This document shows positions 8,238 through 18,295 of a stretch of 64,000 bases of DNA, piece after piece (position 1 is the first letter of the stretch; the number at the start of each line of letters is the position of its first letter). The DNA is taken from assembly GCF_002735645.1 (NCBI RefSeq), contig NZ_PDZG01000008.1, positions 34,514-98,513 on the forward strand, in the 5' to 3' direction. This DNA comes from Iodobacter sp. BJB302 (GTDB lineage Bacteria; Pseudomonadota; Gammaproteobacteria; Burkholderiales; Chitinibacteraceae). Both the position numbers and the translations under genes were made by a program. The notes below the pieces were generated by a model. The model saw only the letters and a program-made list of their open reading frames with translations, was not told the DNA's origin and ran no database searches.

Positions 8238-9485
8238 CTACTCGTGCAGGCGGTAGAGGCGGCGCACGGTGGCTAGGGTGTTTTCCTGCTCTTCCGGCAA
8301 GACATTGTTTAAAGCGGCCAGCGGAGCGTGCATAAATTTATTGGCCATTTGACGTGAGAATTCTGCGAGTACAGCTTCTGCGTTTTCGCCTGCAGCCAGT
8401 TTTTTCTGGGCTTTCTCCAGCTCATGCCGGGCGATGCGGTCGGCATAATCTTTTAAATCACGGATCGTAGGGACAAGTGCCCGGCTGGATACCCAGCGAT
8501 GAAAATCCCCGACACGCTCGGTAATAATCGCTTCGGCCGATTCCACCTCACCCGCTCTCGATTCCTGACCCTGGCGTACCACTTCGGCCAGATCGTCTAC
8601 GGTATACAGATAAACATCCGCAAGATCACCAACCTCTTCCTCTACATCCCGTGGCACAGCCAGATCCACCATAAAAATGGGGCGGTGTTTACGCTCTTTC
8701 AGCGCCCGCTCTACCATGCCCTTGCCCACAATAGGCAACGGGGCTGCGGTGGAGGTCACCACGATATCAAACTCGGCCAATCTGGATGGCAAATCAGTCA
8801 GCAAAATCGCTTCACCGCCAAATTTCTTCGCCAGAATCTCTCCCCGCTCTATGGTGCGATTGGCTACGGTAATTTGCTTGGGGCCACGGGCGTGAAAATG
8901 CGTGGCGCAGAGTTCGATCATTTCTCCTGCGCCGATAAAGAGCACCTTACAGGATGATACCGAGGGGAAAAGCCGCTCGGCTAAACGCACGGATGCAGCC
9001 GCCATTGAGACGGATGCTGCGCCAATCCGTGTTTGAGTTCTGACTTCTTTTGCCACCGAAAAAGCGCGCTGAAAGACGCCATTGAGCAGCACTCCCATGG
9101 TGCCGGCATCTCTGGCAAAACGCTCTGCGTCTTTAAGCTGGCCTAAAATCTGAGTTTCACCCAGCACCATTGAATCCAGACCACTCGCCACTCTGAAAGC
9201 ATGGCTGGCCGCATCGCCACCATTGAGCAAATACAGATGCGGCTCGATATCTTCTACGCTATGCCCGCGTGTGTTCGCCAGCCACGCCAGTACCTGCTGC
9301 GGCTCTCTGGCATTGCAGTACAGCTCGGTGCGATTACAGGTAGAAACAATAGCGGCTTCTGACACACCATGCTCGGCGCTCAGCATCGCTAAAGCGGTTG
9401 GCACTTCTGCCGGAGTAAACGCGAGCCTCTCCCTGACTGCAACGGGTGCAGTGTGGTAATTAACGCCGAGGACAAGCAGATTCAT
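8238..9485 (-). CDS. hemA: Glutamyl-tRNA reductase
   Basis: First enzyme of the C5 pathway to tetrapyrroles; it reduces glutamyl-tRNA to glutamate-1-semialdehyde with NADPH. It is 415 residues, standard length. The catalytic cysteine is at about residue 50 in VSTCNRTELYC. GLDSMVLGETQILGQLKDA and the nucleotide-binding VLFIGAGEMIELCATHF are also present, followed by the helical dimerisation domain. The protein starts MNLLVLGVNYHTAPVAVRER, the usual N-terminus, at the ATG at 9485. The ribosome binding site is weak. It is followed by prfA on the same strand and, with hemF about 5 kb away, adds to haem synthesis in this region. Confidence 0.98.
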   Translation of the reverse strand: MNLLVLGVNYHTAPVAVRERLAFTPAEVPTALAMLSAEHGVSEAAIVSTCNRTELYCNAREPQQVLAWLANTRGHSVEDIEPHLYLLNGGDAASHAFRVASGLDSMVLGETQILGQLKDAERFARDAGTMGVLLNGVFQRAFSVAKEVRTQTRIGAASVSMAAASVRLAERLFPSVSSCKVLFIGAGEMIELCATHFHARGPKQITVANRTIERGEILAKKFGGEAILLTDLPSRLAEFDIVVTSTAAPLPIVGKGMVERALKERKHRPIFMVDLAVPRDVEEEVGDLADVYLYTVDDLAEVVRQGQESRAGEVESAEAIITERVGDFHRWVSSRALVPTIRDLKDYADRIARHELEKAQKKLAAGENAEAVLAEFSRQMANKFMHAPLAALNNVLPEEQENTLATVRRLYRLHE

Positions 9486-9640
9486 AGGGATTCATCAAAG
9501 GCAGGCGGAAGAAAACCGCCCATTTTACCCTGAAACGGTAAGCGGCTCACAGAGTTGTCGCTAATACCACATGGAATAACAGCTTAATGAAAGGATTTGA
9601 ATGCAAAATCCCCCCGTCACAGAGGCTGCTGCAACCCGCA

Positions 9641-11200
9641 CTACACTAGGGCTTCCTCCGTTATCTGATACTCAAATAAGTCATAGCCCATTTGCTGCTC
9701 AACTAATTTTCCCGCCCGGATCAGTACCTCGCCCTCAGCGGTAAGCAAGGATAATTCGCGCAGGCTAATGTAGGTCCCCTTAGGCGCAGCCAGCATGGGC
9801 GCCTGCTTAAGTGCAGGAATTTCGGGCATCAGTAATGCAGGCTGATACTGCTCACCTTTACGCCCTATCGTAGGCCGGAACATCACGGCAGAAGCGCGGA
9901 CAGTCATAATTTGCAGGCCTATTTCCAGGCATTGCTTGTCCATTTGCTGCAGCCAGCGCACAGAAGCCACCATCCAGTGATCATGCCCCTGCGCACGCAG
10001 AGCAACAATTTCCCCCGCCCTTACCCGCTCAGCTGGCATGTTTTCAGATACCAGAGCATAACCACCGGGGCTTTCATTGATGACTCTCCAATGCGTTACC
10101 GGTAAGGCGTCTTGGTTTTCTTCCAAATCTTCTTCAAAAATATTTTCTGGCTGTAATAAGCGATGGCCATCATTAACGCACAGCACTGCTGACCTTAAGC
10201 CCAGGCACAAATTAACCGGCGTATTTGAGGCAATTCTTTGAAAAGTACGCTTTGCTGCAATCGTCCACTGGCGGGATACCCGGCGCAAAATTTCTATCCA
10301 CATCAGCACCTTGCTGCGGTCTTGCGCCAGCGGCGCTTTGGCTTCTAAAGCCGCTAAGGATTTGTGTAAATGCCGTACCAGCTCGGATGTATCAAGCAGC
10401 ACAGCTCCGCCTGAATACCCCTCCAGCGTGCGGGTTCCAAGGTACTGAGGCGGTTTATCTTCTTCTAAATTTACCAAAAAGAAGCCTGCCGCATTGCCAA
10501 GCTGAGAAACAGGCTGAAAATGTGCATATCCCGCGTAGTTTTCAACAATCTCCAGTACTTTATCCAGCTCAGCCCCTGCAAAACGTTGCGGCTCGGCCAA
10601 TGACAGTAGCAAAATATATTTGTAGGTGCGGGCCAGGCTGGGTGCTGTTTCAGTTGAACTCTGATCAATTAAATGCGCTTCAATCGCGTATCTGAATAAT
10701 TTATGCGCCTCCAGCCAGATGCCTTCCGGCATTGCAGAATAAACACGGCAGCTCAGCTGAAAAAGGCTGTAGAACTGGGACAATATTTTTTGAATTAAAA
10801 CCGGAACAACCTTGTTATTGCCAAAAGAAAGCCGCTTATCCAAACGATCTGTCAGCGCAATTTTGTAGCCATCCGCCAGCTCCAAGCAAAGGCGGCGGGC
10901 CAAATGTGCCGCGGTCTGTGCCTGCTCTTTTAAGGGTAAACCGGGTACGCGGTAAAGCACCGACAGCTCAGAAGCCAGCATCCCCTGGATTGCGCTGTAT
11001 TCATCCAGCAATTTAATGCGGTCATCTGCATTAATTTTAACGCGGTTACACGCAGCCAGTGCGTCGCACAGCTGCCGGCCAGCCACAAGGGGATTGGCCA
11101 TGGGCAAAGCAATCAGCCATTCCCTTAAGCGCTTTGGGTTAGTTTCAACGCTGGTGGCAAGGTTTGGCTCAAAAGGCGGTAATTTAAGCGACAACGGCAT
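9641..11200 (-). CDS. PilZ-like domain protein (paralogue of 44504-46078)
   Basis: About 519 residues, function unknown. The N-terminal ~300 residues are largely alpha-helical. Near residue 372 a PilZ-like core appears (HWRVINESPGGYALVSEN), matching the (D/N)xSxxG half of the c-di-GMP site, then VASVRWLQQM and LEIGLQIM. The arginine-rich RxxxR half is not clear, so ligand binding is uncertain. The start at 11200 is chosen because CGGAG lies eight bases upstream; a longer frame to 11233 has no such signal. It overlaps the end of bioA by 17 bases, so the two are translationally linked. The paralogue at 44504 shares length, architecture and the start of the helical part (LPLMNTR versus LPMANPL). 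Confidence 0.7.
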   Translation of the reverse strand: MPLSLKLPPFEPNLATSVETNPKRLREWLIALPMANPLVAGRQLCDALAACNRVKINADDRIKLLDEYSAIQGMLASELSVLYRVPGLPLKEQAQTAAHLARRLCLELADGYKIALTDRLDKRLSFGNNKVVPVLIQKILSQFYSLFQLSCRVYSAMPEGIWLEAHKLFRYAIEAHLIDQSSTETAPSLARTYKYILLLSLAEPQRFAGAELDKVLEIVENYAGYAHFQPVSQLGNAAGFFLVNLEEDKPPQYLGTRTLEGYSGGAVLLDTSELVRHLHKSLAALEAKAPLAQDRSKVLMWIEILRRVSRQWTIAAKRTFQRIASNTPVNLCLGLRSAVLCVNDGHRLLQPENIFEEDLEENQDALPVTHWRVINESPGGYALVSENMPAERVRAGEIVALRAQGHDHWMVASVRWLQQMDKQCLEIGLQIMTVRASAVMFRPTIGRKGEQYQPALLMPEIPALKQAPMLAAPKGTYISLRELSLLTAEGEVLIRAGKLVEQQMGYDLFEYQITEEALV

Positions 11201-12527
11201 CAACAAACTCCGAAATAACATTTTCCACCACATCTAAAGCAGCCAGTGTGCCTGACAATAAATGCGCAGCCTCTGCATCAGTTAAGCAATAGGGCGGCAT
11301 AAAATAAACGGTATTACCAATCGGCCGGAGTAAAAGTGACTGCTCCAAGGCCGCAGCAAAGAAATGCTGAGCAAAGCCGGGCGCGGCATCAGGCACATCA
11401 AAAGCCCAGATCATTCCGCAGCGCCGGTAGTTTTTAACCTTGGGATGAGCCGCCAGCGGGGCAAAAATCGCCTCCCAGCGCTGTGCTTTTTCAGCATTTA
11501 CAGCAATCACATCCTCTTTTTCAAAAATATCCAGAACCGCCAGAGCCGCTGCACAGGCCAAAGGGTTGCCGGTATAAGAATGCGAATGCAAAAAGGCCCG
11601 ATGAATATCATCGTGATAAAAAGCAGCGTAAATTTCATCCCGGCTCAGTACCACGGCCAGCGGTAAAAAGCCGCCGGTAATCCCCTTGGAAAGGCATAAA
11701 AAATCTGGTTTTATATTTGCCTGCTTATAAGCAAACATAGACCCTGTACGGCCAAAACCCACAGCAATCTCATCGCAAATTAAATGCACCTGGTATCTGT
11801 CACAGAGCGCACGCGCTTTTTGCAGATAGCTGAGGTCATACATCGCCATCCCTGCTGCGCCTTGCACCAGAGGCTCAATAATCAGCGCGGCAATTTCCTG
11901 ATGATGCTGATCCAGCGTAGCAGTCAAAGCCTGAATCGCGCGCTCCGCCACATCTGCAGCCGTTTCGCCTGCCAGCGCCTGGCGGGCATCGGGATTCATC
12001 ACGCAGAAGTTTTCTCTCACCATTGGGGCGTATGCGCTGCGAAAAATGGGCACATCGGTCACCGATAAAGCCCCTGCTGTTTCGCCGTGGTAACTATTTT
12101 CTAAATAAATAAAACGATTTTTTTCCGCCTGCCCCAAGTTTCGCCAGTAATGCACCGACATTTTCAATGAAACTTCAATCGCAGAGGCACCATCAGAGCC
12201 ATAAAAGGCATGGCCCAAACCTGTCAGCGTGGCCAGCCGCTCAGATAATTCCACTACGGGCTGATGGGTAAAGCCCGCCAGCATTACATGCTCCAGGCTA
12301 TCCATTTGCTGACAAATCGCCGCTTTAACTCTGGGCTCGCCGTGGCCAAATAAATTGACCCACCAGCTGGAAACCGCGTCCAGATACCGTTTGCCATCTG
12401 CATCGTACAGCCACGCACCCTGTGCACGGGCAATAGGAATCAGCGGAAAACTTTCATGCCGCTTCATTTGCGTACATGGATGCCATACTGCCGCCAAGCT
12501 TCGTGCCAGTAAATTAGTGTTTTTCAT
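11184..12527 (-). CDS. bioA: Adenosylmethionine-8-amino-7-oxononanoate aminotransferase
   Basis: PLP-dependent aminotransferase of biotin synthesis; it converts KAPA to DAPA with S-adenosylmethionine as amino donor. It is 447 residues, near the usual length. Recognised features are VWHPCTQMKRHE at the N-terminus, SSWWVNLFGHGEPR, YGSDGASAIEVSLKM, the PLP lysine in CLSKGITGGFLPLAVV, and HSHSYTGNPLACAAALAVL. No bioF, bioD, bioC or bioB is next to it. The downstream PilZ-like gene overlaps its stop codon. No BirA operator was recognised in the ~270-base upstream gap. Confidence 0.96.
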   Translation of the reverse strand: MKNTNLLARSLAAVWHPCTQMKRHESFPLIPIARAQGAWLYDADGKRYLDAVSSWWVNLFGHGEPRVKAAICQQMDSLEHVMLAGFTHQPVVELSERLATLTGLGHAFYGSDGASAIEVSLKMSVHYWRNLGQAEKNRFIYLENSYHGETAGALSVTDVPIFRSAYAPMVRENFCVMNPDARQALAGETAADVAERAIQALTATLDQHHQEIAALIIEPLVQGAAGMAMYDLSYLQKARALCDRYQVHLICDEIAVGFGRTGSMFAYKQANIKPDFLCLSKGITGGFLPLAVVLSRDEIYAAFYHDDIHRAFLHSHSYTGNPLACAAALAVLDIFEKEDVIAVNAEKAQRWEAIFAPLAAHPKVKNYRRCGMIWAFDVPDAAPGFAQHFFAAALEQSLLLRPIGNTVYFMPPYCLTDAEAAHLLSGTLAALDVVENVISEFVDAVVA

Positions 12528-12627
12528 ATTAAAACTTAAAGCTTCGGATAAGCCATTTTAGCCCAGGCAGCTCAATCCCCCAGATAAAAGCACTGGCGGC
12601 GATAAAAATAATCTGGAAACGGGCAAT

Positions 12628-12653
12628 AAAAAAGGCGGGCCAACTGGCCCGCC
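12628..12653 (-). terminator. Rho-independent terminator after the TonB-dependent receptor gene
   Basis: A GGCGGGCCA/TGGCCCGCC stem with a two-base spacer; on the minus strand it is followed by TTTTTTATT. It lies about 150 bases past the receptor stop and before bioA. Confidence 0.8.
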
Positions 12654-12798
12654 CCGATGAAATCATCTAGTTTAAGATGACGCCGGTAATCAATTCAAAA
12701 ATAAGAAATCAGCTAAAAACACCACCAGGGTGAATGATCAGGCATCGCCTTGCATCCTTGAATTGCTGCGCAAATGCGCGAAAATGCAGTTAAGCAAA

Positions 12799-15117
12799 TC
12801 AGAATGATTTAGAAATGCTGAGCTTGTAATTGCGCCCCACTCCGGTTACGCCTTCGCTGAGGTAAGGCTGGTAATCACGATTAAACAGATTATCAATCGT
12901 CAGCCTTGCCTCTAAGCCGTTTAAGCCATCGCCCCGCCCTATCCAGCTGGCAAACAGCGTATGCAAGCCATAGCCTTTGGATGGCGGCAGGCGATACACA
13001 TTACCAAGTGGCAGAACTTTATCCTGCTCGCCTACAAATTTACCCTGCCAGCCTGCAGTAATGCCCTGCTCAGGCAGCTTAAAGCCCAGCCCGGTCATCA
13101 GCTTATCCGGTGCCACACTGGATACCGGCTCATCGCTGCCCCATGGATCGCGCTGACCACCGTTTCTTCTGCCATATTGCATCGACAAAGAGGCATTGGC
13201 AAAGAAATAGCGGGTGTTATAAAAGGTTTCAATCTCCATCCCTTCGGTTTTATAGCCGCTTAGATTGCGGTAATTAGAGAGAGCGGGCGGTAATTTATCC
13301 CGGTCGGCCGGGGTATAGCCGGGCACCAATACGCCAAGGCGCGGGCCGATATTGTCTGTTACCCGGTTTTGATAGAGGGTAAAGCGCAGCTGTGCGCTGT
13401 CGTTACCCGTGAACAGGCCCTGCTGATCCCACATTGCGCCCACACGCGCGGCGGTAATGCGCTCAACATCAAGGCCACGGCTGGTGCCTGGAGTGGATGA
13501 TGCTTTATCGGCTGAAACGTAATACTCGCTGGAATACAGCTCATCTATCGTCGGGGCGCGCCATGTCTGGCTGATATCAGCAAAGAACGAAGCATGGTTA
13601 GTGGCTTTCCAGAACAGGCCTAATCTGGGCGAAAAACCTTCGAATCTGGCTTCGCTGTAATCGTGGCCTGCCGCAGGCAGCGGGCTGTTATAACGAGACG
13701 CACGGTTCGGCACGCCTTCTGCGGTGATGTGGTCATAGCGTACTGCTGCTGTCAGTGTCACATCGCCATAGCTCACGGCATCCTGCAGATAAACGCCCAG
13801 CCCTCTTTGCTGGCCTGCAGGCATATAGTAAGGCTGGAAATAGCCGTAGTTATAACTGGCCTCTTTAATTGCCGTGCTGCTGGGGTAATACATCAAGGTA
13901 TCACGCTGATTATCATGCCACTGCCCGCCAACACTCAGCACATGCTCAAAGGGGCCGCTTGTAAACTGGCTTTCATTACGTAATTCAGCCAGCTTATCGG
14001 TGTAAGTTGCCCAGCTTTCATTGCCTAATGATCCCAAAAATGAGCCCACAGATGCCGTAGCTGAACGCTGGTCGTGCTGATTGGTTTTAGAGTAGCCGTA
14101 GCTTGCCAGCACATTAATCAGTGGATTATCGCTTGGGCTAAAGCGCCATTTTGCCGTATAGGTAGTGTCTTCCTGATCCCGGTACAGCACCTTGCGCTTC
14201 CATGCTTCATCAAAACCAAATTTTTTAATTTCTGCATCGGTGGGCGCTGGCGCGTCTTCACCCAGCGCAGCAAAAGGCGCCCATGCACTGCTGCGGCCCT
14301 GCATGGCCGATAGCGTGAGCAGCTGATCTTCTGTCAGGCGGATATTAAGTTTTGCAAGGCTGGATGGCGCATCAATGGCAGAGAAGCGAAAAGGATCGCC
14401 ATTGGGTTTACGCAAATCATCGGATTCGCGCTGGGTAAAATACACCAGCGCATCAAAACGGCCATCTTCAGTGCGGCCATACACCGCCGCCGTTGTATCT
14501 TGCTCATGATTATTGGTCTGGTGCGAGTACTTGAGCAAAGCGCCCAGATTAGCATCGCCCTGCAAGAGATCTTTCGCGTCTTTTGTCTCAATGGTGATCA
14601 CCCCGCCAAAGCCACCATTGCCATACATAGAGGTGTGCGGGCCTTTATTGACTTCAATTTGCTTCACCAGCTCAGGCTCAATAAAAATCGACCCCTGGCG
14701 GTATTTTTCAAAGCCCTTAGGCGCGCCATCCACAATCACTTTGACATCCTGTACCTTATTAAAGCCCCAGATATTCAAAGTTTGCCCGCTGGGGCGTGAT
14801 GTGCCGGTTAAATCCACCCCTGGCAGAGTATCGAGCAGGGCAGCCACATTGCCAGCCTGCTGGCGTTCAATATCTTCGTGATCTAAATAAGAGCGGCCCA
14901 CGGTGACGCTGCCTGTTTTTTCGCCAAATACAGTGATCGCAGGCAAGGTAGATTCAGCTGGCTTTTTTGCAGCGGCTTCGCTTGCGTCCTTGCCCTTGGT
15001 CTGGCTGGCAAAAGCAGAAGCGCTAAAGGCGGCAGCAAGTGCAAGCACCATTGCTGTATTTTGGATTTTCATTTTGCTCAAACTCATTTTTATAAGCACA
15101 AAGGACAAACTGATCAC
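12799..15117 (-). CDS. TonB-dependent outer-membrane receptor (haem/iron type)
   Basis: A 772-residue outer-membrane receptor for a large iron ligand, energised by TonB-ExbBD. A signal peptide (MVLALAAAFSASAFASQ) is followed by a TonB-box-like TLPAITVFGEK, a plug domain (LLDTLPGVDLTG, then GFNKVQDVKVIVDGAPKGFE and IEVNKGPHTSMYGNGGFGG) and a C-terminal barrel ending in LSISKSF, whose terminal Phe is typical. The plug resembles the haem/haemoglobin receptor family, but the ligand is inferred. The GTG at 15117 has AAGGA eight bases upstream; ATGs at 15087 and 15072 are alternatives with poorer sites and a more ordinary signal peptide. A Fur box and a start-region hairpin lie upstream. No haem-transport operon follows. 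Confidence 0.9.
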   Translation of the reverse strand: MISLSFVLIKMSLSKMKIQNTAMVLALAAAFSASAFASQTKGKDASEAAAKKPAESTLPAITVFGEKTGSVTVGRSYLDHEDIERQQAGNVAALLDTLPGVDLTGTSRPSGQTLNIWGFNKVQDVKVIVDGAPKGFEKYRQGSIFIEPELVKQIEVNKGPHTSMYGNGGFGGVITIETKDAKDLLQGDANLGALLKYSHQTNNHEQDTTAAVYGRTEDGRFDALVYFTQRESDDLRKPNGDPFRFSAIDAPSSLAKLNIRLTEDQLLTLSAMQGRSSAWAPFAALGEDAPAPTDAEIKKFGFDEAWKRKVLYRDQEDTTYTAKWRFSPSDNPLINVLASYGYSKTNQHDQRSATASVGSFLGSLGNESWATYTDKLAELRNESQFTSGPFEHVLSVGGQWHDNQRDTLMYYPSSTAIKEASYNYGYFQPYYMPAGQQRGLGVYLQDAVSYGDVTLTAAVRYDHITAEGVPNRASRYNSPLPAAGHDYSEARFEGFSPRLGLFWKATNHASFFADISQTWRAPTIDELYSSEYYVSADKASSTPGTSRGLDVERITAARVGAMWDQQGLFTGNDSAQLRFTLYQNRVTDNIGPRLGVLVPGYTPADRDKLPPALSNYRNLSGYKTEGMEIETFYNTRYFFANASLSMQYGRRNGGQRDPWGSDEPVSSVAPDKLMTGLGFKLPEQGITAGWQGKFVGEQDKVLPLGNVYRLPPSKGYGLHTLFASWIGRGDGLNGLEARLTIDNLFNRDYQPYLSEGVTGVGRNYKLSISKSF

Positions 15118-15131
15118 TCAATTTGTCCTTT
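15100..15131 (-). promoter_or_regulatory. Hairpin covering the receptor's Shine-Dalgarno sequence
   Basis: Arms AAAGGACAAA and TTTGTCCTTT (10 of 10 paired) enclose a 12-base loop. Read as the minus-strand mRNA, the upstream arm contains the AAGGA used by the GTG start at 15117, and that GTG lies in the loop. The fold would hide the ribosome binding site. It could be a thermosensor-like or other translational switch, or alternatively a DNA operator. Confidence 0.45.
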
Positions 15132-15185
15132 ATGTAAGGAAATCGACAGAAGCTGAAGTATGTAACTCAGTGTCATTATTATAAA

Positions 15186-15200
15186 TGATAATGATTCCCA
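15186..15200 (-). promoter_or_regulatory. Fur box upstream of the TonB-dependent receptor
   Basis: TGATAAT-G-ATTCCCA matches the 7-1-7 Fur consensus TGATAAT-N-ATTATCA at 12 of 14 positions. It lies about 70 bases upstream of the receptor start and implies repression when iron is plentiful. Confidence 0.75.
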
Positions 15201-15299
15201 TTAAAATAGATTCTTACAAAATATCCTTTTCGTGCTGAAGGTTTTTGCATACTCAGCATCAGCAAAAATCCACATTAAAAAAATATCGCATCTTCCCCA

Positions 15300-15327
15300 C
15301 TTGAAAAGACCTTGCCTCGCCCATACC
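15300..15327 (+). promoter_or_regulatory. Sigma-32 (RpoH)-type promoter of groESL
   Basis: CTTGAAA at 15300-15306 and CCCATACC at 15320-15327, 13 bases apart, match the heat-shock sigma pattern CTTGAAA-N(11-15)-CCCCATNT well. It lies immediately upstream of the CIRCE element and about 95 bases from the groES start. Confidence 0.7.
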
Positions 15328-15329
15328 AT

Positions 15330-15356
15330 CTAGCACTCGTTAGCAGTGAGTGCTAA
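15330..15356 (+). promoter_or_regulatory. CIRCE operator (HrcA binding site) of groESL
   Basis: CTAGCACTC-N9-GAGTGCTAA, differing from the consensus TTAGCACTC-N9-GAGTGCTAA by one base. It sits just downstream of the sigma-32-like -10, so HrcA bound here would block or follow transcription start. The operon therefore seems to be under both positive RpoH and negative HrcA control. Confidence 0.95.
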
Positions 15357-15420
15357 CAGCGTTCTGTAGGCCGTTTGGCCAAGCATTGAATGCCACTTTT
15401 TTATCTGGAGAGTGAACACC

Positions 15421-15711
15421 ATGAAAATTCGTCCTTTGCATGACCGTGTAGTAATCAAACGCGTTGAAGCTGAAGAAAAAACTGCATCTGGCATCGTGTT
15501 GCCGGGTAACGCTGCTGAAAAGCCGGATATGGGCGAAGTGGTTGCCGTCGGTAACGGTAAGATTTTAGAAAACGGCTCTGTACGCCCAATGGCAGTTAAA
15601 GCAGGCGACAAGGTTATTTTTGGTAAGTACAGCGGCCAAACCGTGAAAGTAGATGGCGACGAACTGCTTGTAATGCGTGAAGAAGACATCATGGGCGTGA
15701 TCGAAGGCTAA
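15421..15711 (+). CDS. groES: Co-chaperonin GroES
   Basis: The heptameric 10-kDa lid of the GroEL folding chamber. It is 96 residues from the ATG at 15421, starting [20 protein letters not shown], the typical N-terminus, with the mobile loop around [20 protein letters not shown] and the conserved [24 protein letters not shown] is ten bases upstream; an in-frame GTG nine bases earlier is too close to that site. First gene of the operon with groEL, 66 bases apart. Confidence 0.98.
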   Translation: MKIRPLHDRVVIKRVEAEEKTASGIVLPGNAAEKPDMGEVVAVGNGKILENGSVRPMAVKAGDKVIFGKYSGQTVKVDGDELLVMREEDIMGVIEG

Positions 15712-15771
15712 GCCTGATCCCGTCATTGCCTGGGCTTTGGCCCGGCCCGATCTCAAACTATTACGGAGTAA

Positions 15772-17421
<1,650 letters not shown>

Positions 17422-17785
17422 TTAAGCCTTAGCCATCGGGCTTTATAGCCAGACGGCTCGCTTAGACAAAAACGCCACTTCTTTGGAAGTGGCGTTTTTT
17501 TATGCCCGCTTCAGCTCAAACCACTAATTTTAAATGTAATTTTTTTCAGATCGCCCCCCCCCCACGATCATCACAATAACCCATCTACAACATGCAAATT
17601 TTCATCGCTCAAGCATGATATCCCCAAAAAAAAATCTTACTACAAAACAACACGTAAATTGCAAAAAAAGAAATTTACTCTATGATAGGTACTGATTTTC
17701 CAGTTGGAGAATCGCCACTTGTAATAAATTTAACTTGTAGTTTTTATTAAACATTTGTTATTTCAAATAGTGAAGGAGATAGAAA
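17422..17785. other. AT-rich gap between groEL and the orphan gene, with a C10 tract
   Basis: After the groEL terminator the sequence becomes strongly AT-rich and has no gene. A run of ten C at 17554-17563 and a run of nine A near 17627-17635 stand out. TATGATAGGTACT near 17681 could supply a -10-like element for the orphan gene, but no clear promoter was recognised. Confidence 0.5.
17468..17501 (+). terminator. Rho-independent terminator of groESL
   Basis: AACGCCACTTC and GAAGTGGCGTT form an 11-base-pair stem with a four-base loop, followed by a run of T. Confidence 0.95.
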
Positions 17786-18151
17786 TTGGGAACTTTAAGC
17801 ATTGTGAATACACTAGGAATTGATGTTGAAATAGTTGAGGCGAGCCCTTATAACTTTTCTCCATCAATCATAAAAAGCGGCCAGTCAGCCACAGCACCTG
17901 TTGTAAATGATTTTAATAGACTGATATTAAAAGTTAGTATCTTAGGAAATCAATATGCCTATGACCTAAATAAAGGCCATTGGTATGGTGGTGATGGTGA
18001 AAATCACTATCCAAATGCAAATAGTAAAGTTAACATTATTTTAACAGGGGATCGTGGAAGCTATATTGAAACAAATTACAATTATGCCCCTGCCAGCGAA
18101 ACAGCAATATGCAAGTACTCCTCAGATACTAAAGCACTGGATAAAATTTAA
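17786..18151 (+). CDS. Uncharacterised 121-residue protein, AT-rich, TTG start
   Basis: Not recognised. The TTG at 17786 is supported by AAGGAG seven bases upstream, the best ribosome binding site in the area. The protein is polar and Asn/Ser/Tyr-rich (LSIVNTLGIDVEIVEASPYN, DLNKGHWYGGDGENHYPN), with no signal peptide, membrane helix or cysteine motif. Alternating hydrophobic strands suggest a small beta-rich fold. Base composition is clearly lower in G+C than the neighbouring groEL, suggesting recent acquisition. It follows a C10 tract and is followed by an imperfect 38-base palindrome. A small secreted-toxin-like or lectin-like role cannot be excluded, but nothing supports a specific one. 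Confidence 0.55.
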   Translation: MGTLSIVNTLGIDVEIVEASPYNFSPSIIKSGQSATAPVVNDFNRLILKVSILGNQYAYDLNKGHWYGGDGENHYPNANSKVNIILTGDRGSYIETNYNYAPASETAICKYSSDTKALDKI

Positions 18152-18205
18152 TCTGCGAAATCAAACGGATTTTCGATTAAAATGCCAGTTATTAAAGAAA
18201 AATAC

Positions 18206-18243
18206 GACAGGAATTGGCTTTAAATCTAGAGCCAAAACCTGTC
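18206..18243. terminator. Palindrome between the orphan gene and the thioesterase gene
   Basis: ACAGG, TTGGCT and their complements AGCCAA, CCTGT pair around an AT loop. It lies between two convergent genes; on the minus strand GTATTTTT follows the stem, so it may terminate the thioesterase transcript. Confidence 0.5.
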
Positions 18244-18295
18244 TATTCAAATCTACTCACATACCTCAGTTGATAGATCTGGGAACAGACATGTC

